Shown here piece by piece: positions 34,445-44,451 of a DNA stretch of 64,000 nucleotides; within the stretch, counting starts at the first letter, position 1, and every line of letters starts with the position of its first letter. The position numbers and the translations under genes were made by a program. The stretch comes from Schizophyllum amplum (taxonomy: Eukaryota; Basidiomycota; Agaricomycetes; Agaricales; Schizophyllaceae), in the NCBI GenBank assembly GCA_007026445.1, contig VDMD01000101.1, positions 19,541-83,540 of the forward strand. The letters run 5' to 3'. The notes under the pieces are model-generated. The model did not search any database and was not told the DNA's origin. It worked only from the letters and a program-made list of their open reading frames with translations.

Positions 34445-36299
34445 ATGCCACGCCCAGCACGAATTGCTCCTCAGATCCCCGCTGCCGTGACCGACAGGCT
34501 CTCTGCGTTCCAAAAAGTCTTCTTCTCGAAACCACCCTTCGTTAGCGGCGTGTACTCCATAGACAAGGCAGACTACCTGCTTTACTACGGAGGGCCACAG
34601 AATCCTCGGTACGTGCCACCTACGTTGAAATTCGTTCGACGGTGCTGACCGCCCACTCACCAGATGCATCGATCTTGCGAACGCCGCCGACGCCGATCTT
34701 CAGCACCTCTCTGATGCCTGCGCACCTGCCACGTTTGGACTGAACAACACCGACGTGTACGATGAGGATTACCGCAAGGCCAGGAAGATGGACGTGGATG
34801 CATTTTCTTGCAAATTCGATCCCGCGCATACAGGCCTGCTCGAACTCATTTGGCCAGAGTTTCTTTCCGACGGAGGCGATATCAAGCAGAAGGTTGTCTG
34901 CGAGCTATACAAGCTCAACGTTTATGGTGTGTTCTGCACTCGTACGCTGATGCTTTACTGACCTCCTATCCTATCGCGGATGCGTAGGGCAGGATTCTTT
35001 CTTCAAGGCTCATAAAGACACCCCTCGCAGCGACACCATGTTTGGCTCGCTCGTCGTTGTTTTCCCGACGCCTCATGAAGGCGGCGCCCTTATACTGCGC
35101 GAGAACGAGAAAGAGTGGACCTTTAATTCCGCTGCGGAGGTTCTCGCGGACGGCTCGCCCAAGTTGGGCTACGTCGTTTTCTTCTCGGACGTCGAACATG
35201 AAGTGACCAAAGTCACATCGGGCTACCGAGTCACTCTCACTTACAACCTCTACTTCAACGCCAAGTCCACGGATGAGCCGACTACCCTCCTCCGCCAGCC
35301 GCACCTCCCGTCCGGCGTCTCAAAGGTCGGGCAAGAGCTCAAAATCATGCTTCAGGACTTCCTTGCGCGTCCCGACTTTCTGCCCGACGGCGGCTACCTT
35401 GGCTTTGGGTTGCGCTTCCAGTATCCGCTTGATCCCACGAAGCCCTTGTCCGCCGTTTCTAGTTCCCTCAAGGGCTGCGACGCGATGATTCAAGCTGTGT
35501 GCGACGAGCTCGGCCTGCAGCACAGCCTGCACGCTGTCTACAAGACCAGCGCCAGCCGGGACTACAAGACCAGAAGAAGCTACCACTATGTCGGTGATGA
35601 TGGTGACGGGGACATGACCGTATATATCATCCGGAAGAAGTTTTGGAAAGGGCCTTATAACAATGTGGACATGGGGCTGTACCACTATATCAAGAACAAG
35701 AAGAGCATCCTTCTGCGCGCTGCTGGTACTCCTTCGTTCTCGGATGGCTACGGGCAGGCAGTACCGACAAAAGAAGTCCACTGGGTTACGGAAGTCCCCA
35801 CACAGTATAACGCTGTGAAGTCCCACTTCGGTACGTTGTTCGCTTCTCTGTGCCGCATCATCAGCTAGCTGACAATGTGCTGCTGCTAGTGGCATTTGGC
35901 AACCATGCAGAGATGGCCTTCACCTATGGCATGCCCGTCCTCATCGCGCCTGTCGGCACTTTCGCAGAGCGGAATGGTCAGGAGGCTGCAGCGAAGACAG
36001 AGGAAAGCTCGCAATCTGTCGCAGAGTGAGTGTTTCACGGGCTACGAGGACGCGTGAGCTTACTGTGCTTTTAGTCGCACACAACCTGCGCGTGGAAAGG
36101 CGGCCAATGCACGCGCCTCGCCTCAACCAGCGATGGGAGCTGCCGCTGTTGCCCAAGCTTCTGTCAGTACGGAGATTCTGCCAATGGCTGTCGAGGAAAC
36201 TGGGTGCGCGCTCACTCCTCTGACCATATATGAATATTCTCTGAACGCCTTCGCAGGGTCGCTGCATCGGAAGCTGCCGTCGCCAGTGCTCAGCCCTAG
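34445..36299 (+). CDS. 2-oxoglutarate/Fe(II) oxygenase, prolyl-4-hydroxylase-like
   Basis: Dioxygenase using Fe(II) and 2-oxoglutarate (family knowledge). MPRPARIAPQIPAAVTDRLS leads to LLYYGGPQNPR and a core with the HxD pair in DSFFKAHKDTPRSDTMFGSL. VVVFPTPHEGGALILR, the distal His in FFSDVEHEV and the 2OG-binding Arg in SGYRVTLTYNLYF follow. This is the common Agaricomycete P4Hc-like family rather than collagen hydroxylase. After HF an intron leads to VAFGNHAEMAFTYGMPVLIA. The C-terminus depends on splicing: GTGAGT/TTTTAG and GTGCGC/TCGCAG introns give an Ala-rich end stopping at 36297-36299, and another reading extends to 36402. The substrate is unknown. About 590 residues. Confidence 0.78.
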
Positions 36300-36414
36300 A
36301 AGGAACGCGCACGAGCTCGCGCCTTCATTCCAGAGCTTGGAGAATAAGAAGATACGTCGCGCGCCTGTAGTGTGCACCAGAAGTCCAGATCTCGCGTCGT
36401 AGTAATATACATTA

Positions 36415-36845
36415 GACCGTATTTGCACCAGGTTATATTGACTTTCGCATCTGAATTTTGGCCCCACTTCCAATGAAGTGCCCAATACATATGAAGAAGA
36501 GCAAACAAAAAACTGAGACAGCAAGATAATAATTCGATCCGAACATGAGCTCAGGGCACCCTTCAACGACCTCTATCAGGCCATCGGTGAGGTTTACGGA
36601 CAGCGGCCTTTGGCCACGACGATGCGTGTACAGGTCCCCATCATCTGGGCACGATCCGGGCAGTCGAGCGCTGCTCACAGCACGCAAGAAGTCCGCGGAA
36701 GCGGGTACCGTCGTTTTGAATATATTGGAGGCCGCGCGGTCTGTATTCTCGGCTCTTCAAAAATCATCAACGGCCGAATTTCCAGTACATCTGAGCGCCG
36801 CGTAAGTGCAATACAAACCCAATATAACCTGGTGCAAATACGGTC
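36415..36845. mobile_element. MITE-like element 1, perfect 26-bp TIRs, TA flanks
   Basis: Positions 36415-36440 (starting GACCGTATTTGCACC) and 36820-36845 are perfect inverted repeats, 26 of 26. Both ends are immediately flanked by TA (36413-36414 and 36846-36847). The 431-base unit has no coding capacity. Tc1/mariner-type non-autonomous elements have this size, TIR and TA duplication. Confidence 0.75.
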
Positions 36846-36958
36846 TATTCAACTGATTCACAATTATTATTGGTGAGCTTCGATGGTATGAACGTTCGGC
36901 TTCAAGACGGCGACGAATGAACTCTCCCTCAGAATCCATGTGTCCTGCTCGATTGGTA

Positions 36959-37787
36959 CACAGCTGGCCATCAACTCACGCGCAGCGCATGAGAAAGGCT
37001 TGCGAGTAAATCAAGGGCTGCTCGCGGTTTACTCGCAAGTAGACTTCGGTTTGCTCACAATAAAGTCATCAGATGGACCATCAATTCCTTCTGTTGATGC
37101 GTCTTTGATGGGTCTGGACCTCACCGAAAGAGGTAATCTTATGAGTCATCGTAGACCGTCACCGTTTTGCCGTACCGTGCGCGTGCCATTTTCTGCCTCC
37201 CTAGGCCGTAGACAGGAGACAACAACGATTTATTATGCTACGTATACTGTGGTAGGATGTACGACTAAGAGCGGGGGACAAAGGGCTAGCGCGCAACCGG
37301 AAGAGCACGCGCCGGGAACGAGGTTGCGTCCACCACCCGTTACGCTCCGACGACGGCGCGCGCTTTGCGCGACGCTGTTCCTCCATGCATATTAGTGGCT
37401 GTCTGTAGTGAACAGGTTAGTATGTACTTTATAAGGGTACTATGCAACCTGCTACACACCTGGGCCAACGGCTCAACCAGAGACGGGGTCTGGACGGGGT
37501 GCAACAGTGAGGAGGACATGGCAGGAAGCAAGGCGCGCTGGACTTCACGAAACGACGAAGTTCCTCGATCGTCGTACGCGCCACCATGCGGTCCCATTTG
37601 CAAGCAACCCACGCCAGTCCCGTTGCTCGCGAGAAACTCGCAAGTCGCCCGCGATTTACTCGTGAGTAAAATGATGACTTTTTTGTGATCTGCACGCAAT
37701 CTGACTGCGCGCAAACCGCGAGCTGCGCACGATTTACTCGTGAGTATTTCAGCTTGCAAGTAAATCACGAGTTAGTTTCTGGCAGTG
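36959..37787. mobile_element. MITE-like element 2, long imperfect TIRs, TA flanks
   Basis: Left arm 36959-37071 and right arm 37672-37787 align in inverted orientation over about 110 bases at roughly 60-70 percent. Conserved cores are CGAGTAAATC, GCTCGCGGTTT and AAAGTCATCA. The ends read CACAGCTGG and CACTGCCAG, next to TA on each side. The arms contain repeated GAGTAAAT words and a near-perfect palindrome TTTACTCGTGAGTAAA at 37655-37670. No transposase frame. Confidence 0.65.
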
Positions 37788-37868
37788 TATGTAGGTTCGC
37801 ATCGCTCTCCCCCAGTATGAATACATGCCGAGCGTGAGCTAGCCTCTCGAACACGTTATGTCCTACGC

Positions 37869-38705
37869 CATCATCTGGAAGTGCAGTCTGGCTATGGGGC
37901 TCTATATAGGGTGTATAGAGCCGTAGGAGCCATAGACTGCTCACCTCTATATAGGCCTATATAGAGCCCATAGAACACTTTCAAATTGCCATCTTGATGG
38001 TTTCACGTCGAGGCATCATGCATCATGCGGTGCGCAACGGCAGCCTCGAGCAGGCCAGCAGTGGGCATTCAGGCGCGATATTGGGCAGCTCGTCGCTGTG
38101 GTAGGCATAGAGGCATGTATTATACAGATAGAGTACAGGTGAAGCCACGGGGAACACTAGCAAGGGGATCGTCGAGCTACGGCATAAGTAGTGACTAGCG
38201 GGAGCCCGATGATGACGGTATACTACGTCGAGCGTGAGCTCCGCGACCGAGTAGCACAACGTCCAGTCTTATTCGGGCGGGCAGACCATCGGACAGGGAC
38301 GGGCGTGGGGTGGCGACTGAGAAGGAGCTGATTCTGCATATCGGAAAGCATGGCTGTCGAAGGTGAAGTTAACTCGAAGGAACTCTGTGACTTGGTAGTG
38401 AGAATACACACCAAGAGACAGCCACTGGCTCGACTTCGCGCTGTGCACAACGAAAGATCATGCGAGTACAAGACAAGAGGGAACTTAGAGAAATTTTCGG
38501 AGACATAGCATGTGCGTGCAAGCGCTTCGCGCTGCGTCGTTGCTGAGATGATGCGTGCCGGCAACATGGCCCGAGCAGCCGATTTCAATTTCGAGCAGTC
38601 TATATGCTCTACAGCTCTATAGGCTCTATACGCCCTATGTAACACTATATAGAAAACCGTCTCCTATGATAGCATCCCATAGCCAAAGTGCTCTTCCAGA
38701 TGATG
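37869..38705. mobile_element. Inverted-repeat element 3
   Basis: 37869-37945 and 38592-38705 are inverted copies. Both begin CATCATCTGGAAG at the outer end, then TGGCTATGGG, and share GTATAGAGCC and CATAGACTGCTC-type words further in; the right arm carries an insertion of about 30 bases. The arms are rich in CTATATAG words. 837 bases, non-coding. Confidence 0.6.
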
Positions 38706-38871
38706 AAATGAGTATCATTGGAGTCAAGGGTATACGTTAAGTGCTCCAGTATAAGCAGTATGTCGAAATCCTGAAGCCCCATTATCAAAGTCCTTCGTCG
38801 AGGAAAGACTATGTATCCGCCGCTCTATCATTATGCGCGATATTGTTCCTCGCACAGCTCTGGACGCCCAT

Positions 38872-40958
38872 TCAATCGTGCCTTTTCCTGAACATCACCT
38901 TCGCCGACCGGTTCGGTGACGCACTCGTGATGTTCCACTCGTTCTCGGGCTTGACACGCGACCCGCCCTCGAGCTGGACGTTGTAGTGCAGCACAAGGTG
39001 CGCCAGCATTGCCTTGAGCTCGTTTGCGGCGAAGAATCTGTCGACAATCAGAAGTCAGAATGAGAAACGAGAGAGCAACAGCAAACGCACCGGCCGGGGC
39101 AAGCATGGGAACCGTGGCCAAAGAGCACGTAGTCGCAGTCGGTGTTGACCATCTGGTACTTGGTCGGGTCGGTCTCGCGCAGGCGCGAGTAGCGGAAGCC
39201 ATCGAAGACGTGCGCGTTCTTGTAGGCGCCTTGGAGCACATGAGCACAGAAAATCTGTCTTCAACGGGAATCACGGCACCTTCGTTATGGTGTATGGCAT
39301 CACTCGCGACGGAAATGAACGCCCCCACCGGTACGTGCGTGCCATCCGTGAATGTGAACCCGCCCTTTTTGACGACCTTGCGATTGAGTGACACTGAGAG
39401 CGGTGAGCCTGGGATACAATACGTGGACCAAGAGCTGCACGAAGACAGGATACTCACGGCAACCCAACCCATTGAACCTCCCCGACTCGCGCAGGAAACT
39501 GTCCAACTTGATCATTTCGCGCATGGCCGTCTTCGTCCACCCGTGCCTCCCTACAACCTCCTCCACCTCCTCGCGAAGCGGCTCAATATACTCGGGTTCC
39601 GCCGCCAGATGGAAGAGGACGTTAGTGAAGGTCTGGTGGAGCATGATCAGCGGTAACTCGACTCTCAAGAGATACGAGACGTACAGAGGTCGACGTGTGG
39701 ATGGCTGCGAAGTTCACGCCCATAATGCGCATGACGACGTCGTCCACAGTACGGTGCCTGGGGTCGACGTGGTTGAGGATCCAGGAGATCAAGTCCGTCT
39801 GCGGGCTCGCACGTCAGTGTCAGGCAACGGGCAACGTTCATCTTACTGGTCTGTCCGGACGATCATTTCCGAAGGTATCGTCGTCGTGCATGCGCTGCGC
39901 AACGACGGTACCGACGTGCCCGGAAAGGTCCTTCGCCATATTCTTGTAAGGGGATAGCAAGTTGCCAAGCAAGCTAAACTGATCATGAGCGAGTGGCGGC
40001 TGAGGCGTTAAATGTACGAACGGGCGTAGGAAGCCGGGGTACTGCTTGAGTTTGGAAGATACGCTTATCACGTCCAGAGCGAAGCGCATATTGGACTTCA
40101 GGAATTCGTCGTTGCGACCTGCCAATTGTTAAATGCTTGTCCGACGGGAGACAACGACAGAGAGCAGTGCAGACACTCACACAGTGGCAATCCGACGAAG
40201 TAGCGGTTGCTGACGCGCGCGACCATGGTCATAGTGGATTGGAATCCGCCGACGGTACACCACTCTGCTCGACCTTGTCAGACATAGACGAGCAAGAGTC
40301 TCGCATAAGGCACTGACCTTGGCCTGGCTCAAAGGTAATAACGTCATCGAAGGAGGCCTGCACCTCGTCGTAGACATCTGGAAAACAGAGACCGATATTG
40401 CGCGTGACGTCTTGTTGAACGACTTTGAGTTGCGAATTGTGGTGTTCCATGGTGAATCCCATAGTGTACTTCAACTGGATGGTCTGAAGAATTGTTAGCG
40501 TTACTTCACGCCAAAAGATGCGCACATCGTTACCTCTTCCACTGCCTCTCGGAATGACAGCTCGTCCTCGCGAGCAGTGCGCAACTCGTCCACAAGCCGA
40601 TGCCCGCTGACCACGACCGTCCATTGATCCATCAGAGGTACACGAAAGGCAGCTCCCGGATATTTGTTCACACCCTCCTGTACCATCTCGCGCGCGTGCT
40701 GCTGGAACATTCGTGCGCTAGTGTAAGATGAAAACATCCCGGAAGATCCGACGGCGGGGATGCTGCTCAGCTGGATCACCAGGTCAGCCAGTCAAGACAG
40801 GTGTGGAGAATCGTCGCACGTACATCTGGTCCAGCGAGGTTCTTGTAGAGCGTGTAGCCCAACGCTGTCGCTCCTCCTGCGAGGAGAGCAGCCTGCACGG
40901 GTGCGTCAAGCTCGAGGAACGCGTCATGAAGCCTTTCAGAGATATTCGACGCAGTCAT
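38872..40958 (-). CDS. Cytochrome P450 (ent-kaurene-oxidase-like fungal clan)
   Basis: Heme monooxygenase with an N-terminal membrane helix (APVQAALLAGGATALGYTLY). Traced blocks: MFQQHAREMVQEGVNKYPGA, TIQLKYTMGFTMEHHNSQLK, EWCTVGGFQSTMTMVARVSN, I-helix VNFAAIHTSSMTFTNVLFHL. The last replaces the usual AGxxT by A-I-H-T-S, as in this clan. The K-helix region is LDSFLRESGRFNGLG (E-x-x-R), then HVFDGFRYSRLRETDPTKYQ. The heme loop is FGHGSHACPGRFFAANELKA with the proximal Cys, and the gene ends VMFRKRHD (stop 38872-38874). About ten introns of 50-60 nt; all blocks occur in order. The substrate is unknown. It stands beside an MITE-rich gap and an oxygenase, but no terpene cyclase, PKS or NRPS is in the window to make a biosynthetic cluster. 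Confidence 0.85.
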
Positions 40959-41017
40959 AAGTGCGTTGTGCGATTGCGGGGGATGGTTGAAGATGAATGC
41001 ATCTTCGCCAGGTTCTA

Positions 41018-41025
41018 CTTATATA
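41018..41025 (-). promoter_or_regulatory. TATA box of the P450 gene
   Basis: Minus-strand TATATAAG 60 bases upstream of the ATG at 40958. Confidence 0.6.
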
Positions 41026-41603
41026 GGCGGCGAAGCTGCAAGGAGCCGTGTACGAGCCACTGTCCGCGTCAAGTCCGCGTGAACTCAATGCCACAATGCG
41101 AGGTAGTCATTTGGGAGCTGCATCGATGGAGCTTCTGCAGCAGTTGGCCCTGCAATCTCTCGCGAACACGAGAACACGATGGGGTCAGCATGCCATTGAT
41201 CAGCTGCCGTGTCCCGTTTAAAATGCCAAGTAACTCAATATATCGTTCCACAGCTAAGGATGGCCGATACGGTAACGGAGTAAGGGAACTGCGCCACGCT
41301 CGGCAAAGGAGACAGAGCGGAAGAAAGGACTCGGAGTTTCGAGGATAAGTTGCAATCACGTGGTAAGATTAGATCAACAAATGTCAACAAGCGCGCCTTT
41401 GTTCTCTTGCGCATTGTCTTCACTTTAAGTTTCTTCAACTGCCGCACTCTGCGCGTATCCCACGACTCTATGCAAGTCCTGTAGACGCCAGCCTTTTTGC
41501 CACCCGAATGTTTCTCATCGTCGACGTCACTGTCGGGCGCTTATTCCCAACGTAAAAAGCCTAAAAATTCGCAAGACCGGCTCTCTCCTATAGCTCACCC
41601 TCA
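41026..41603. other. Divergent gap P450 / DUF4238 gene A
   Basis: About 580 bases. No gene or strong motif recognised. Confidence 0.4.
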
Positions 41604-44004
41604 ATGCCTTTCAAGCACTCTATCAACACACACGCGCTGAAGAAGGATGGTCCGGCCGAGTGCCATTATCAACAGATACCGCTTTTCGTCCTACGCAGAT
41701 ACCAGGTCGACGCAGGGCGGTGTGTGTCACTCAACTCTTTGTAGACCACCCGCTGACGCAGTGTCATGCAGCCATAAGGTACAGGACGCCTCCACGCGAG
41801 CTCACGACTACATCTATATCTACAATACGGCGTCCAGGACGCTCGACACGCGTTCGATCGCGGAAGTTCACGGCGGCTTCAACCGTCTGGGCCGCGACGC
41901 GAGCGACGCGTACAACGCCGAACACCTGGAAGACAAACTATCCCAGCTAGAGCAGCATGCGTCACGGATGACCCAGCGCATCCACGACTCCATCTCTCTA
42001 GGAGAGCTCACGCTCACTCGCGCGTCCATGGGCAGCCTGCGAAAGTACCTATTCCTCGCGAACTTGCGTCCTCAGGTATGCGCAGAATCACCTGCTATAT
42101 CTCACGTATCGTCGCGCGAGCAATTGAAGGAGTACGGCCGAACGCAAGGACTGCGCACCCCAACCGACATTTGGCTGCACTTCATGCAGTATACTCTGGA
42201 CACTCCCCACGATGAGATCGACGCCGTCGGCGCAGCATGGCTCCACGACGACCGCTCCATGAACCAAGTCCTCAGCGCGCCCGACCTCGACGACCCTAAC
42301 ATCGTCGAGAACTTTGAAGCCATCGTGTACCAGCAGCAGTCGCTGATGTACTACTTCGGGATATGGGAAGCTGCCGAGACGGACGAGTTCGTGCTCACGC
42401 CGGATGTCTTCGGCTTCTGGGAAGGCTGCCTAGTGTCGCATCCGGACTTCCCTCTGCACCGCGTCTTCGTGATCAGCCCCCGCCTCGCGATTGTCCTGCG
42501 CGCGAACTTTATGCGGGGCGTGGCCATGCTAGACGGCCAGTTCCGGGCGAGCAGTCGCAGCGACTTGGCGGGATTACCCCTCGAAGGACCGACGGCCACG
42601 TACGACGGCGATCCTGTCGATGTAGACGCGAGAGCACAGGAGGCGCAAATGAACAGCTTCTCGGTCAAGATCACCAAGCTCTCGCCGGAGCAAACGCTCG
42701 CTGTCAACGCCGTCGCGCTCCAACGCACACATCGCAACGCCCCGCTCACGTATACCTCGAAGACGATGATGGTGCGCACGATCCGCGATTATATGCGACG
42801 CGCGACGGCTCGCGACTACCCGAACAAAGATAGCTACACCGCGCTGGTTGAGCAGCTTGTTCGTCGGGCGCCTGTTTCATCTACACGGACGACAAATTCC
42901 CCTGCAATGGTCTCAACTTCGCCTGCAGTCAAGGAACCCTGGCTGCTTCCCGAGTATTCAGACTTCCGATGGCTTATGTCTATCGTTCTCTTGTCTATCC
43001 GCCCTACGTCGCCGGTGCCGCTGTACGAGTGCGGTGAGGGGGTCGTGCACCATATGTCCCACTGCGTTTGTGCCGCGCATGCCGACCGCGATTCTACTAT
43101 ACATGCCGGCTGCGATTCCTACGGTCACGTCGACGATACGGAGTTCACGAAGTTGTTCGCGCACTATACGGATACTCTCGCGGCCTACGTCCGGAGCCAT
43201 AGCCCACGCGGGAAGCTCTCTGACTATGACCTCAAGGCCGTCGTTCGCCCGCCGTGGCTCGGCGAGAGATCGTACAACAATCTCACCGACGCGGCTAGGC
43301 CGCTGCTGGAGGCTGCGATCTTGGACTGCGTGTGCTCGGAGAAGAGCAGCCAGGCAGACCGGGTTCTCGAAGCGGGAGTCATCATCAAACTGCTCGACCA
43401 GGCGGTGGAAGACGCCCGGTTTCGCGCAGGCATGCGCAAGGCCTGCCCCGATCTCTCCGCGTTCCTCATGCCTCACAACCCGCGCCAGCGGAACCTGCCG
43501 CCGCACCCCGAGGTGCGCGCGCTGCTCGACGACCTCGTTGAGAAGATGCTTTCCGGCGAGGTGCAGTTCCCGAACGACTACGAGGTCGGCCGGGCGCTGC
43601 ACGCTTACTGCGTCGTCATGCAGAACTCGCCTTCGATGGACGGGCAGGTCACGGAGACCTTTGAGCGAATGCTGCCGATCATTAGCCATAGGCTGCAGGA
43701 GGTGAGCAGTCCCCCGCCCGGATTCGTGCCGCGCCCTTTGTTGCGTCCGCGGCGGCGGCTCGACCATGAGGCCGCCGACGTGATTATGAAGGCGACGCTG
43801 TATCTCATCGGGACGCTTGGCTATCGGATGATGGACGAGGACAAGCCACATCCGGATGTTCGGAAAGGGAAGGTCCGGCAGTGGACGAACCATCTCATCG
43901 TATACGGCTTTTTGGACTGGTTAGCGAAGAACAGACACGATGTGCTGGAGACCATGGTGGGTCCCAAACACTTTGCAACCTTCGTCGAGGAGGATGAGCT
44001 CTGA
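41604..44004 (+). CDS. DUF4238-family protein, copy A
   Basis: Two exons: 41604-41719 and 41772-44004, with a 52-nt GTGTGT/CATGCAG intron in phase 2, giving 782 residues. Exon 1 ends HYQQIPLFVLRRYQVDAGR, the DUF4238 entry motif. However, the two His found in copies B and C (YHHxIP) are replaced (HYQQIP). Then come LGRDASDAYNAEHLEDKLSQ LEQHASRM, TLTRASMGSLRKYLFLANLR, LKEYGRTQGLRTPTDIWLHF, FVLTPDVFGFWEG, the diagnostic VFVISPRLAIVLRANFMRG, TYTSKTMMVRTIRDYMRR, a Cys-bearing C-terminal half and the family end VYGFLDWLAKNRHDVLE. The first 350 residues fit DUF4238; the last 400 are not recognised. No signal peptide or membrane segment. Function unknown. Confidence 0.8.
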
Positions 44005-44451
44005 CCACGTTCAATCTTGTATACTCACGTTACTGAATAATATGTCATGTCCTTGATCGCGGCCTCTGAAAGGAAGGGGACAAAACAGAGAAGTTCAACA
44101 CAGTGCCACGTGATCAATCACAAGACGTCTAAGTAGTTATGAGTTGTCTGACGTCATATTCAACTTCAACTTGCAAACCACCACCACTCAGTGGCACTCA
44201 CGGGTAAGTTCAGCAAAGCTCTGCCCGTATGCTATCTGTTCTAGCCTAAGTTGGCGATTGCGTGTTCTACTCATCTGTCTTTTCCGCGTCCATTTTCATC
44301 TTCACAACGAGTTGCTGTGTGTCGCATCCCGACAGACCCGTCCCATCGACATGACCTGAATGCCTGCAGTATCACTATTCACGTGGATTAACTTTATTAC
44401 AGAGACATACAATCTTCCCTTGGTTGAAGAGTCCCAAATTCGCACTGCACA
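44005..44451. other. Gap between DUF4238 copies A and B
   Basis: About 450 bases; presumed terminator of A and promoter of B. Nothing recognised. Confidence 0.4.

Larger units (their letters stand above)
36300..38871. other. Non-coding stretch filled by three inverted-repeat elements
   Basis: About 2.6 kb between the oxygenase and the P450. Nearly all of it is accounted for by three consecutive inverted-repeat segments listed separately; no gene is recognised. Confidence 0.6.

Noticed and set aside
36300..41000. Secondary-metabolite cluster formed by the oxygenase and P450
   Set aside because: No backbone enzyme (PKS, NRPS, terpene cyclase, DMATS) in the window; the two genes are separated by a MITE-filled gap.
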